From Bacteroidia bacterium (GTDB lineage: Bacteria; Bacteroidota; Bacteroidia; UKL13-3), in NCBI GenBank assembly GCA_020049855.1, contig JAGVLJ010000009.1:62001-126000 (forward strand): 64,000 nt of DNA. The letters are read 5' to 3'. The notes beneath the pieces are model-generated. The model saw only the letters and a list, made by a program, of their open reading frames with translations. It had not been told where the DNA came from and did no database searches. Both the position numbers and the translations under genes were made by a program. Below, in pieces: positions 52,160 through 61,429 of the stretch (positions are counted from its first letter, which is position 1; each line of letters begins with the position of its first letter).

Positions 52160-52615
52160 TTATACGTGTGAAACAAACCCTGCGTCTGCTTTCCACGGGC
52201 CATTATCGGCCGCAAAAGTCGCTAACACATCACAGCGTTCATTTTCCTTATGCCCTGCATGACCCTTTACCCAGTGGAATTTAATATGGTGTTTTCGATA
52301 TAGTGTTAAGAATTCAATCCACAAATCCGGATTTTTTTTGTCCTTAAAATTCTTTTTTTCCCAACCAAATAACCATCCTTTTTCTACTGCTTCGCATACG
52401 TATTTTGAATCGGTATAAATATCAATATGCAATCCGGAACGGGTGAGTGCTTTTAGTGCGGAAATTACTGCAATAAGTTCCATGCGGTTATTGGTAGTTT
52501 CTTTATAACCTCCATTCAGTTCTTTTCGATGTTTACCATATATCAACACAGCTCCAAATCCACCGGGACCAGGATTTCCTCTGGAAGAGCCGTCAGTATA
52601 GATTTTAATGTTCAC
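52160..52615 (-). CDS. rnhA: Ribonuclease HI
   Basis: Degrades the RNA strand of RNA-DNA hybrids. The 151-residue protein has all four metal-binding acidic residues: Asp8 in IYTDGSSRGNPGPGG, Glu46 in NNRMELIAVISAL, Asp69 in YTDSKYV, and Asp129 in ENERCDVLA, plus His119 in WVKGHAGH. The ATG overlaps the TGA of the upstream exported-protein gene by 4 nt, so it is translationally coupled and sits at the end of the folC group. Confidence 0.96.
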   Translation of the reverse strand: MNIKIYTDGSSRGNPGPGGFGAVLIYGKHRKELNGGYKETTNNRMELIAVISALKALTRSGLHIDIYTDSKYVCEAVEKGWLFGWEKKNFKDKKNPDLWIEFLTLYRKHHIKFHWVKGHAGHKENERCDVLATFAADNGPWKADAGFVSHV

Positions 52616-53130
52616 TTGGATTTCCTTTTTTGTTTAATTGCTTTCGGACGTATAAAGCTGACTGGTTTTTTAGTTTCGCTCTTCCAGTTGTTTCCTTCAC
52701 TTTCCGGAACTGTTTTGGTTTCCAGTTGCCATTTTACTTTCCAGCCTTTACAGGTTTTTTCTCCCGATACATAACCCGAAACAATACGATGATACCCCCT
52801 GTCGCTACAAAAACAACCTTTCATCAATACAATTTTAATGTCTTTAGCTTCATACCTAAAGCTTGTGCCCCCAAGCGGTACTTCAAAAATAATGTGCATG
52901 ATGTACTCATCATCGGCAATAGCGGGGTTGTCTTTTTTGCTAAATTCATAGGTAAACACCAAGTTTTTACCGCGCTCCACATTTACACTCAGGCGTCCAT
53001 CTTCCAACTCTTCAATTCGCAGTGACGATTCGGGAGTATAAGTGTAGGTATGAGTACCTGAAATGGTTTCTTGGGCACGTGCAACTCCTAAGAATATAAT
53101 AAGAGCTAGTGCTAATGCAATTTTCTTCAT
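52612..53130 (-). CDS. Small exported protein of unknown function
   Basis: 172 residues from the ATG at 53130, with signal peptide KKIALALALIIFLGVARAQ. The frame runs to 53229 inside folC, but that lead is not signal-like. The mature part is beta-rich, with ISGTHTYTYTPESSLRIEELE near the start. KIVLMKGCFCSDRGYHRIVSGYVSGEKTCKGWKV contains three Cys (C-x-C and a later C). The tail RPKAIKQKRKSK is very basic. No family recognised. It starts 10 nt after folC and overlaps rnhA by 4 nt. Confidence 0.65.
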   Translation of the reverse strand: MKKIALALALIIFLGVARAQETISGTHTYTYTPESSLRIEELEDGRLSVNVERGKNLVFTYEFSKKDNPAIADDEYIMHIIFEVPLGGTSFRYEAKDIKIVLMKGCFCSDRGYHRIVSGYVSGEKTCKGWKVKWQLETKTVPESEGNNWKSETKKPVSFIRPKAIKQKRKSK

Positions 53131-53140
53131 AAGTTTCAAA

Positions 53141-54427
53141 TTAAATGATTTCTGCGACAACAAAGGTGCTTCCTCCGATAAAAATGCAATCTTCTGGGGT
53201 AGAATTGTTTTTAGCAGTTTGCAAGGCATCGCTTACTTTTGTAACTACTACACCTTTCAGGTCATGTTTTAGTGCTTCCTGCCGTAGCACGTTTGCATCT
53301 AAAGCACGGGGTAAATTGGCTTGAGTAAAATAATAGCACGCGTCTTGCGGTAGAATAGCCAATACTTTGGCAATGTCTTTATCTTTTACCATTCCAAATA
53401 CCATATGCAGTTTTTGGTAAGGCAACTGTTTTAGCTGTTTTACCACGTATTCTATTCCGTTTACATTATGACCGGTGTCGCAAATAATGAGGGGATTATT
53501 TCCTAATTGATGCCAGCGTCCGGCAAGGCCGGTTTGTTTTTTTACATTGGCAAGTCCTTTGTATAAATCATCGCTTGTAATCTGAAAGCCCTTTTGCTTT
53601 AGCTGATGAATTGCTTCAATAACTGTCAGTATGTTTTTTTGTTGGTAGAATCCGCCTAATTCGCAAAATATACTCTGATACTTTGTGTTGCCTTTTGCCG
53701 AAACTGTACAGGAAATTCCGGACAGCGAGAATGAAATTTGGGTACAACTATTTTGTTCATCAGCAAAAACAAGTGGTGCATGTTCCTGTTTCGCTTTTTC
53801 AATAAAAATTTGTTTTGTTTCAGGCTGTGTTTCTCCGATTACTACTGGAACATGAGGTTTAATAATGCCTGCTTTTTCAATGGCAATTTTGGCCAGAGTA
53901 TCGCCCAGTAAATCTGTGTGATCCCAACCTATATTAGTAATAATGCTTAGTTCGGGTTGAATGATATTGGTTGAATCAAGTCGTCCGCCAAGTCCGGTTT
54001 CAATAATGGCTATTTCAACTTTTTCACTGGCAAAATAATTAAAACATAACGCAACGGTCATTTCAAAAAAAGACGGATGTATCAGTTCAAATTCGGATTT
54101 GTATTTTTGAACAAAATCCATAACAACTTGTTGGGGGATCATGACCCCGTTTATACGGATTCGTTCTCTGAAGTCTTTCAGATGAGGCGAGGTATAGAGC
54201 CCGGTTTTGTATCCAGCGCTTTGAAGTACCGATGCAAGCATATGAGAAACCGATCCTTTCCCGTTGGTACCAGCCACATGAATGGTTTTAAATTTATGTT
54301 GCGGGTTGTTAAGTAAATCGCATAGAGCGATCGTATTGGAAAGATTGGGTTTTATTGCAGCTACCCCAATACGGGTGAACATGGGTAGGTGACTGAACAA
54401 ATATTCGAGTGTTTCAGAATAATTCAT
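53141..54427 (-). CDS. folC: Folylpolyglutamate/dihydrofolate synthase (FolC)
   Basis: Adds glutamate to folates, and in bacteria often also to dihydropteroate. The 428-residue protein has the Mur-ligase P-loop HVAGTNGKGSVSHML, YTSPHLKDFRERIRING, the ALCFNYFASEKVEIAIIETGLGGRLDSTN block, ITNIGWDHTDLLGDTLAKIAIEKAGI, and a C-terminal domain with ICDTGHNVNGI. Length is normal. A TTTCTTTG (one mismatch to -7) ends 7 nt before the ATG. It follows tonB by 74 nt; tonB-folC adjacency is common in Bacteroidota, often with exbBD, which is absent here. Confidence 0.95.
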   Translation of the reverse strand: MNYSETLEYLFSHLPMFTRIGVAAIKPNLSNTIALCDLLNNPQHKFKTIHVAGTNGKGSVSHMLASVLQSAGYKTGLYTSPHLKDFRERIRINGVMIPQQVVMDFVQKYKSEFELIHPSFFEMTVALCFNYFASEKVEIAIIETGLGGRLDSTNIIQPELSIITNIGWDHTDLLGDTLAKIAIEKAGIIKPHVPVVIGETQPETKQIFIEKAKQEHAPLVFADEQNSCTQISFSLSGISCTVSAKGNTKYQSIFCELGGFYQQKNILTVIEAIHQLKQKGFQITSDDLYKGLANVKKQTGLAGRWHQLGNNPLIICDTGHNVNGIEYVVKQLKQLPYQKLHMVFGMVKDKDIAKVLAILPQDACYYFTQANLPRALDANVLRQEALKHDLKGVVVTKVSDALQTAKNNSTPEDCIFIGGSTFVVAEII

Positions 54428-54501
54428 TTAAGTGCAAAGAAAATACTCTTTGTACGGAAAGCAGCTTCTCTCAAAAAAGTTTTATAAAAAAGCAGTAAAA
54501 A

Positions 54502-55287
54502 CTATGGTTTGTAGTTAAAGGTAACCGGAATAGTACCAACTTGAAGTGCTGGAGCATCTGGTTTTGGGGAGTATTTCGTATCCATAGCTACTCTGCGCGC
54601 TATTTGCCACAACTCAGGATCGGTGGTAGTAGTGCCGCGAGCACCGGGTTCGGCTTTTGTTACGTTACCATTTCGGTCAACATAAATTGTTACGTAAACG
54701 GTTCCGGTGGTTTTTGATTTACTGTCGTAATTGGGTTTGTACTTTATTACACGCCCCTTTAAATGACCTTCACCACCTACTATTCCATGCGGGTCTCCGT
54801 TTTCCGAGCCATCAGGGTCTCCCTGATTTCCGGGTACATCACCATCGCCCATGCCTTGTGAATTTGGATCGCCATTGGTACGATTTCCTTTAAACAAGGC
54901 TTTATCATTTACTTTTGGTTGCGCCTCTTCGGTTTTGGTGTTAGTTTGTATTTTTTCAGTTGTATTTTTTTTCTCAGGGTTGGTTTTAACAACAGGAGCT
55001 TCTTCGGCATCGCTGGTTAAAATATTTTCTTCATTGCTATTTTCGGGGTTACTTGCTACTACTTCCGGTTGTTCGGCAGCAGGGGTATTGTCGGGGCCTC
55101 CTTGGTCGGGTTCACCAAGGCTTATAGCCATCATGGTTTCTTCCTGCCCCAATGGTGGATTTGGCGGACGCAAAAACAAGGTAAGCAATAGACCAATAAG
55201 TAGGGCATGAAACACAATGGTAATAACCATACTGGTAACCTTGTGGGTTTTCTCGGCATTTTGCTGTTGGGTGCTTAGTGTATTCAT
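54502..55287 (-). CDS. TonB energy transducer
   Basis: Couples inner-membrane proton motive force to outer-membrane receptors. The 261-residue protein has an N-terminal membrane anchor (VTSMVITIVFHALLIGLLLTLFL, about residues 17-39), then a Pro/Glu/Asn-rich periplasmic spacer and a Gly/Asp-rich stretch (SQGMGDGDVPGNQGDPDG). The C-terminal domain is GTVYVTIYVDRNGNVTKAEPGARGTTTTDPELWQIARRVA and ends IPVTFNYKP. No exbB or exbD lies beside it in the window. It starts 42 nt after the HU/SPOR gene, so it may belong to that transcript. Confidence 0.92.
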   Translation of the reverse strand: MNTLSTQQQNAEKTHKVTSMVITIVFHALLIGLLLTLFLRPPNPPLGQEETMMAISLGEPDQGGPDNTPAAEQPEVVASNPENSNEENILTSDAEEAPVVKTNPEKKNTTEKIQTNTKTEEAQPKVNDKALFKGNRTNGDPNSQGMGDGDVPGNQGDPDGSENGDPHGIVGGEGHLKGRVIKYKPNYDSKSKTTGTVYVTIYVDRNGNVTKAEPGARGTTTTDPELWQIARRVAMDTKYSPKPDAPALQVGTIPVTFNYKP

Positions 55288-55329
55288 ACTCTTGGGTTAA
55301 CGTGTTATACGTTGTTTTGGTATTTTATT

Positions 55330-56514
55330 CTATCGGTGACGAAGATGTAAAACCCATGCATCCTGATTTTTTTCTCCACGTATTTTAGTCAATTCCCGCT
55401 CTGCCTCCAGTCTTGAGTCCACCCGAAGGTAAGCCACGCGCAACAGTTGTGTCTCTGTGGTTTTTCCTGCAAACAGAGCTTCGGTGTACCCATTATTTTT
55501 GAGTTTATCGAGCATTTTTAAAGCATTTTTTTCGTAGTAAAACGCACCGGCAATTACATAGTAGCCTTCAGCCAAATCTTCTTTCAGGGTAAGAGGTAAT
55601 TGGTCGGCACTACTTTCAGTTGGGTTGCTACTCTTCTCTTTTTTTACTTCTTGAGTTTTTATCGGTTCAATCTCTTTAGATGAAGCGGTTTCTGCTACAT
55701 TTTTTTCAGTTAATGATTCATGAACTGTTTGGGGCGTATGCGTTTCCTCTTCAGTAAGCGTTGCTTTAGATTCTGTTTTTACCTCCGTCACAGGCTTGGT
55801 ATGAACATAGGTGGTATTGGCAAATGAGGATGTTTGGCTACTGTCGTTTTGCAAGAAAGGTAACTGAATATTATAACTGGCTAAAAACATGGTGAAGAAT
55901 GAAAACACCACCACCACTGATGAGGCAATGATAAATGGTGCACCAAGTTTTTTCTTCCTGATTTTTTCGGCTTTTTCTGCAGGAGTATCAGCTATTACAG
56001 GTTTGCTTGCTTCTGATATGAGCAGAGGGGCAACCGTATCGGCTCGTACAAAGATTTTAGGGGCTTTGTTTTCTTTCTCAGCAGCAACAGCAATAGGAAT
56101 CGCAGCAACTGGTTTCAGCCCGAAACTCTCATAAAAAAATGTATCAGTTTTTTCGGGCGAGAAAATTAATTTTTCTGCGGCATCAATTCTAAAGGAACCT
56201 ACACCGTTAATTACAATATTTTGGTTTGCGTGTAGAAGTTTTTGAATTTCTTCGGTAAAGCGGTTAGCAGCAAGTAGAGCTTCGGCATACGAGCAGGCTT
56301 TTTTTCTGCTGATATAACTTGTGAGTAATCCATCATTATGTTGCAGATTTTGATTAAAAGCTATTTTTTTTGATGGTGGAAATAATTGTTTGGATACCGG
56401 ATTAACGGTAGCTGCCTGTGGTTGGCCAATAAGGCCACCAAATCCGGGAATGATTACACAGTCATAATCATAAAGCAGTTCGCGTATAAAAGTACTTATC
56501 TCAGAATTCGCCAT
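55330..56514 (-). CDS. HU-CCDC81 and SPOR domain protein
   Basis: 394 residues in the layout known from Bacteroidota envelope proteins. The N-terminal CCDC81-like HU domains 1 and 2 (about residues 1-130) include STFIRELLYDYDCVIIPGFGGLIG and VVINGVGSFRID-like INGVGSFRID. A basic patch (KIRKKKLG) and one membrane segment (APFIIASSVVVVFSFFTMFLA, about 193-213) follow. A long Thr/Glu/Lys-rich spacer leads to a C-terminal SPOR domain (LAEGYYVIAGAFYYEKNALKMLDKLKNNGY) that binds denuded peptidoglycan. The protein may connect nucleoid or cytoplasm to septal wall. A -7-like TATTTTTA ends 21 nt upstream. Confidence 0.9.
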   Translation of the reverse strand: MANSEISTFIRELLYDYDCVIIPGFGGLIGQPQAATVNPVSKQLFPPSKKIAFNQNLQHNDGLLTSYISRKKACSYAEALLAANRFTEEIQKLLHANQNIVINGVGSFRIDAAEKLIFSPEKTDTFFYESFGLKPVAAIPIAVAAEKENKAPKIFVRADTVAPLLISEASKPVIADTPAEKAEKIRKKKLGAPFIIASSVVVVFSFFTMFLASYNIQLPFLQNDSSQTSSFANTTYVHTKPVTEVKTESKATLTEEETHTPQTVHESLTEKNVAETASSKEIEPIKTQEVKKEKSSNPTESSADQLPLTLKEDLAEGYYVIAGAFYYEKNALKMLDKLKNNGYTEALFAGKTTETQLLRVAYLRVDSRLEAERELTKIRGEKNQDAWVLHLRHR

Positions 56515-56609
56515 TTTTCAGTGTACTGAACGAGGTAAAAATATCTGAAAACTAATTGACAAACAATTTTGCTTTTCCAGTTTATATCAAAGTTTTGAAC
56601 ATGTGAGGC

Positions 56610-58325
56610 TTATAATGTAAAGGCAAGCCCTCCATGAACGTTTATACCATATACCCGATAATTGTACCAACGCATATACCTGTTTGCTGTTATATTGTTG
56701 ACATTCAGGAATAGAGACACCGTTTTGCTGTACCTGTAATCAATTCCCAGATTCAAGTCGAGCAGGCTTTTCATTTTCTCAAACTTACCGATGGGTGAGG
56801 CTATGGGGTCAGCAATATATGCGTACCGTTGGTTCATAAAATAAATATCTGTTTTAAGCAAAAACTTATCCCCTATATTGTAGGTTCCATTTATGCGAAG
56901 GTCGGTGGTAGGTAATTGTGGAGCTTTACTTAGTCCCGATACTTTATAACCATAAATATTTCCGGTGGCCGCCAGTCGTATTTTTTCCGAAAACTGGTAA
57001 TTTATTTCTCCCGTCAAGGTAGTCACTTTTGCATCTGCGGCAATAGCCATAAAATTGGCTCCCCGGCTATTGGTGTAATCATTTATAAAAAACACCATGT
57101 TTTTTGCAGTGCGGTAGTTATAGCGGATTAAGTAACCGAGTGTTGATGATAAGTTACCTTTTAGCCCAAAGTACATTTGGGTGTAACGGGTGTTGGCGAA
57201 CGCGGGTTGAGCTACGTTTCCTGTTAATGCCGCATTTACACTACCTGCAGGGTCAGTAAATCGGTTTTCACCCAGTATGGTTCTATTGGTATTTTTTATC
57301 ATGTCTCCGGTAATTCCAATAAATGAGATGGTTTTTTTAGGAATCAGTTCATAGCGGGTATCCATTACAATAAACGGGTAAAATCCACTGGAGGCATCGT
57401 CTTTATAGTAAGTAGAATTTATTCCCAGTTTCATATGTAAATTTGATTGAATAGAGAGGTTATACACCGGATTAAACCGGAAATAAGTGCGGGTAAAAGG
57501 ATAACTGTTGCTCACTACGTTTAATCCTGTATATAACTCCACATGGTGTATGCCCTGAATAAGTTTTGAAAAATTTCCGTCAATTAGCAAATCATGTTCT
57601 TTAGGGTCTGCAATAAAAGTGGAACCATTGAACAAATAGTAGGTTAAACCTATATCATATCGGGTAGATGCACTGTCATATGGTACATTGCTCATCCTTC
57701 CGCTAAGGCTAAAGGTGCTCAATATGCGTTTAGCAGGGTCAATAAAAAAGGGGTTATTTCTATCGGTTAAGCTGTCTGGAAGACCATAAGCATGGAATGC
57801 GTTACGCTGATACCCTCCCTGCATGCTAATGGTACTCTTTTTAAAGAATCGTTTAACTTCCCCACCCAATTGATTATCGCTAAAATTATTGTAGGCTTCA
57901 TCGCCCTTGGCCGAATAGTGTTTGAAAAATACATTTCCGTGGTAACTGCGGGAGCGAAGGCTGTTCAAGTAAAACTCAATCAAGGGAGAGCTGTAATTGC
58001 CAAACCCAAGTTTGGTATAATTGTTTTTGAGTTTTGCGTAAGAATTACTGCCAATCAATATGGGTTTAACCTGATTAATACCTGGTTTAATTCCCAACCG
58101 AATCTCAGGCACATTTGAATACGACAAGTTGGGGGCTTTGGTGGAGGGTATTTCCGGATTTGGGAGTGTTTTTTCTTTAATGGCATTGGCTATTACTACC
58201 GATGGGGTAGAGATAAGCACAATATTGTCTGACCTCAACGTATCTTGTGCCGCAACTTTGTTTAAACTACCCAGCAGGCACAACACAAAAGCAAAAATAC
58301 CGATTTGACTAGTACTATATTTCAT
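56610..58325 (-). CDS. Outer-membrane beta-barrel protein, TonB-receptor-like but without plug
   Basis: 571 residues: signal peptide (IGIFAFVLCLLGSLNKVAAQ), a short N-terminal stretch with PNLSYSNVPEIRLGIKPG, and then about 16-18 alternating strands with aromatic girdle residues, such as KLGFGNYSSPLIEFYLNSL, YDIGLTYYLFNG and KFLLKTDIYFMNQRY. The end LNVNNITANRYMRWYNYRVYGINVHGGLAFTL is like that of TonB-dependent receptors, with a final aromatic/hydrophobic strand. No recognisable plug or TonB box is present, so ligand import is uncertain. It starts 6 nt after the TPR protein, so it is strictly co-transcribed with it and probably works with it. Confidence 0.8.
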   Translation of the reverse strand: MKYSTSQIGIFAFVLCLLGSLNKVAAQDTLRSDNIVLISTPSVVIANAIKEKTLPNPEIPSTKAPNLSYSNVPEIRLGIKPGINQVKPILIGSNSYAKLKNNYTKLGFGNYSSPLIEFYLNSLRSRSYHGNVFFKHYSAKGDEAYNNFSDNQLGGEVKRFFKKSTISMQGGYQRNAFHAYGLPDSLTDRNNPFFIDPAKRILSTFSLSGRMSNVPYDSASTRYDIGLTYYLFNGSTFIADPKEHDLLIDGNFSKLIQGIHHVELYTGLNVVSNSYPFTRTYFRFNPVYNLSIQSNLHMKLGINSTYYKDDASSGFYPFIVMDTRYELIPKKTISFIGITGDMIKNTNRTILGENRFTDPAGSVNAALTGNVAQPAFANTRYTQMYFGLKGNLSSTLGYLIRYNYRTAKNMVFFINDYTNSRGANFMAIAADAKVTTLTGEINYQFSEKIRLAATGNIYGYKVSGLSKAPQLPTTDLRINGTYNIGDKFLLKTDIYFMNQRYAYIADPIASPIGKFEKMKSLLDLNLGIDYRYSKTVSLFLNVNNITANRYMRWYNYRVYGINVHGGLAFTL

Positions 58326-58331
58326 ACCTAA

Positions 58332-61300
58332 TTATTCCTCTGTTTGATTTTGTTGTTTGTCCTTTACTTCTTTTTCCGCTTTCTCTTTTGCTTCGATGGC
58401 GGCCAGTTTATCGGTGGCTATTTTTTTCAAATCCTCGCCTTTGTAGTTTTCAATAATACTTCGCAGGGTTGCTTTAGATTGAAAGGTGTCGTTTTTCTGC
58501 AAGTAAATATCGGCTAATAACAAATAGCCTTTTGCAACCCAATACTCGTAGGTAGAAAAGTCTTCAGACAACTGGAATATGATTTTTTCAGAGGATTTTA
58601 AATCATTTTTCCGGTAGGCTATATACGCCAGATTGTATTTAGCCTCAGCCGCGTTTACATTTCTGGTTTCCTTCAGCACGTATTCAAACTCGGCTTGAGC
58701 CGAGTCGGGCTGATTGTAATTCTCAAGAAAAATTCTTCCAAGAATTAAATGACTTTCAATTAAAGCTTCTTTGGTGCTTTCGGCAAAGTTCACCAATTTT
58801 TTTGCTGCTAAAAAGCTGGTATCAAATTTAAGAAGCCGGTAGCTGCTGCGTAACTCCCCAAGGTAAGCCACCATTTGATTTTCTTTGTTCTGAGCTAATT
58901 CTTCAAGCAGCATATAGTAGCTTAGTGCGTAGGTGTAATCCTTTTTAAGGTATTGAATAACCGCAGCTTTTCTGGCAGATATTTCACTGAATTCATTTCT
59001 GGGTTGTTGTAAAATGTATTGATAATCGGCAAAGGCCGAATCGTATGACTTATCTTTGTACAGGCATTCGGCTCTGTAAAAACTGGCCTGACTTCGAAAA
59101 TAGCCATCTTGAAAACTACGCAGGTATTTAGAGAAGGCGGCAACAGATTTGGTGCAATTTCCCTTTTGATACATTGCCAGAGCCGACTGGAAAGAAACGG
59201 AATCTTCTTCAGATAAACTGGCAGCTGCACCGGGGATAGTTTTTAAATAATCGAAATATAAATCTGCTTCTCCGCGTGCCACATAAATGGCTCGAATGGT
59301 GTTTAATGCTTCTTTACCTTCATCGGTTTTTGAATATAGTTCTGCAACTTTTTTAAATTGCTCTAGGGCTTTGTCGTCTTCGTGCTTGTTGTAATAAACC
59401 AAACCCAAGCTCAATCTGGCTCTTCGGGTATGAATGCTGTTTGGGTATTCAGAGAGTATATACTCAAACTCCCTGATAGCACTTGGATAATCTTCTTGTT
59501 GCAGGCGTGTATTGGCTATTTCAAACAAGGCATCGTCAATAAATCCGGAGCGGGGATATTTACTGGTGATGGTACGCATGGATTTTACCTTGTCGTCAGG
59601 CTTATTCAAAATTCCTTCAATCATTCCTTTCTGGTACAAGGCATAATCACTTGCTGCTGCATTTTTGGATACCGCATAGTCATAGGCATCCATTGCTTTG
59701 GTATAGCTCTTCGTTTGGAAATAACAATCGCCAATACGCACACAGGCATCAAGAAATAATTGCGGTTGCTTGCCAAAAGCACTTTCCATATCTTTAAACT
59801 TTTCAAAGTTATTGGCAGCCGTTTCATAATGTTCGGCTTTAAATTCGCAATAGGCAATATTGTAATAACAAAGGGAAAGATACTTGGTGTCTTTAATCTC
59901 GCTTGGGTAGTAATTTAAACAGATATTAAATTTATTTTCAGCCTCGGCATATTTGCTTTCTTTGTAAAGCATTTCGCCCAGCCAAAAATTTGCCAGTGAG
60001 TACAACTTTTTATCAAAATTGTATTCGGCAGATTTGGCAAATAAACGGTTTGCTTCGGCAATATTATTATCAAGGTATTCCTGTTCGCCCTGATAGTAGG
60101 TTGCCCGCTGGTATGCCATTTTAATATCGTTATTCTTTACTTTAATACTCTCTAAAACCGGAATAGCTTGTTTGTAATTTTTTGTATTTAGCAACAGTTC
60201 ACTTAGTACTTTTTTGGCTTCATCGGCATTTTTATGTTCGGGATAAGTATTAATGAATTCAACAAGTTGTTTACTTCCTTGCTGATGGAAGGACAATTCG
60301 TACGATAATTTACCTGCATTAAACAAAGCCTCAGAAGTTACATCTTCTATAAATCCAAGATGATGGGCGCGTTCAAAGGCAAGTCGTGCATTTTGTTTTT
60401 TACCAAGTTTAAGGTAACAATCGGCCAAGTTAAAACTGGCATATTGGGCAAGGGTATCATTGCCGTCAGCTACTTTTTGAAATTCAAGGTAGGCTTTATC
60501 GAAGTTTTTGTTTTGGTAAAAGGTATATGCCATCTTATACAGCTCTTGCTTATTCATGGGTTTATTGCTGGCTTTATACTTTTCGAAGTATATTTGAGCT
60601 TTTTCAAAGTTGCCTGATTCATAGTGTGCCTGAGCCAGCACTAATGCCAGATCGTTCACAATTTCTTTATTTGTAATTGTATCGGCATACGAGATAAGTG
60701 TATTGTATTGCCCTTTGATGTAATAAATTTGAGCAATGTAAAGTGGGACTACCGGGCCGTAAATTTTAGAAATAGTTACCCGTTCAAAATGTTTCAGCGA
60801 ATTATCCCAATCCGACTCGTTGTAAAGCAAAAAGCCATAGTAGTAGTTGGCTGGAAAATAATACTTGTTTTTTATTTCGGTAGTTTTAGCCAAAGCTATT
60901 TTGGCTTGAGCATAATTATCTTTTCTAAAATTGCAGTAGCCTACAATAAAGTTATATTCCGACACTTCTTCCGGAGAAAGAAAGCCGGTATCAACTGTTT
61001 CCATTTTATCAAGCGCATTGCTATATTCTTTTTGCCTAAAATAGTACCGCCCTAATTGGTATGCAGATGCTTTTGCCTTGGGGCTTTCGGGGTATTTTTC
61101 CATGATGCGCGTAAACATGGTTAAGGCATCAGGATTCATTAATTCTAAAGCGCAGGTGGCTATGTAATATTCGGTATTTATTTTTAACAAAGGGTCAGTG
61201 CAATAGTCAATGAAAATACTGAACTGCCTTTGTGCAGCACCAAATTTTTCCTTATCAAATAGTTCGATTCCTTTGTTATAAAATCGGATTGAGTTATCTT

Positions 61301-61382
61301 GAGTTTGGGTTATTTGTGCTTTGGAGGCTCCAAAAGCCAAAATAAGCAGCAAGGGTAACAGCCTTTTGAAACGTATAAGCAT
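58332..61382 (-). CDS. Large exported tetratricopeptide repeat protein (YbgF/BamD-type TPRs)
   Basis: 1016 residues, signal peptide KRLLPLLLILAFGASKAQ, and then a nearly continuous array of about 24 TPR units. Examples are NSIRFYNKGIELFDKEKFGAAQRQF, KAKASAYQLGRYYFRQKEYSNAL, and IDDALFEIANTRLQQEDYPSAIREFEYILSEYPNS, a classical outer-membrane-lipoprotein type repeat. It ends with a short Lys/Glu/Gln-rich tail. It is probably a periplasmic scaffold that assembles partners at the envelope. A TACTTTTG element ends 23 nt before the ATG. The beta-barrel gene follows after 6 nt. Confidence 0.9.
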   Translation of the reverse strand: MLIRFKRLLPLLLILAFGASKAQITQTQDNSIRFYNKGIELFDKEKFGAAQRQFSIFIDYCTDPLLKINTEYYIATCALELMNPDALTMFTRIMEKYPESPKAKASAYQLGRYYFRQKEYSNALDKMETVDTGFLSPEEVSEYNFIVGYCNFRKDNYAQAKIALAKTTEIKNKYYFPANYYYGFLLYNESDWDNSLKHFERVTISKIYGPVVPLYIAQIYYIKGQYNTLISYADTITNKEIVNDLALVLAQAHYESGNFEKAQIYFEKYKASNKPMNKQELYKMAYTFYQNKNFDKAYLEFQKVADGNDTLAQYASFNLADCYLKLGKKQNARLAFERAHHLGFIEDVTSEALFNAGKLSYELSFHQQGSKQLVEFINTYPEHKNADEAKKVLSELLLNTKNYKQAIPVLESIKVKNNDIKMAYQRATYYQGEQEYLDNNIAEANRLFAKSAEYNFDKKLYSLANFWLGEMLYKESKYAEAENKFNICLNYYPSEIKDTKYLSLCYYNIAYCEFKAEHYETAANNFEKFKDMESAFGKQPQLFLDACVRIGDCYFQTKSYTKAMDAYDYAVSKNAAASDYALYQKGMIEGILNKPDDKVKSMRTITSKYPRSGFIDDALFEIANTRLQQEDYPSAIREFEYILSEYPNSIHTRRARLSLGLVYYNKHEDDKALEQFKKVAELYSKTDEGKEALNTIRAIYVARGEADLYFDYLKTIPGAAASLSEEDSVSFQSALAMYQKGNCTKSVAAFSKYLRSFQDGYFRSQASFYRAECLYKDKSYDSAFADYQYILQQPRNEFSEISARKAAVIQYLKKDYTYALSYYMLLEELAQNKENQMVAYLGELRSSYRLLKFDTSFLAAKKLVNFAESTKEALIESHLILGRIFLENYNQPDSAQAEFEYVLKETRNVNAAEAKYNLAYIAYRKNDLKSSEKIIFQLSEDFSTYEYWVAKGYLLLADIYLQKNDTFQSKATLRSIIENYKGEDLKKIATDKLAAIEAKEKAEKEVKDKQQNQTEE

Positions 61383-61405
61383 GAAACGGATTGATTACTA
61401 CTTAT

Positions 61406-61413
61406 CAAAAGTA
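61406..61413 (-). promoter_or_regulatory. -7 promoter element for the TPR/beta-barrel operon
   Basis: TACTTTTG on the minus strand, an exact TAnnTTTG match, ends 23 nt before the ATG at 61382 and lies in the 47-nt gap after the TonB-receptor gene. Confidence 0.5.
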
Positions 61414-61429
61414 GCAATTTCCAATTCGC

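Noticed and set aside
433-54427. Shine-Dalgarno sites before genes
   Set aside because: No consistent purine-rich site was found 5-10 nt before starts, in keeping with Bacteroidota; occasional AGGA-like strings are not systematic.
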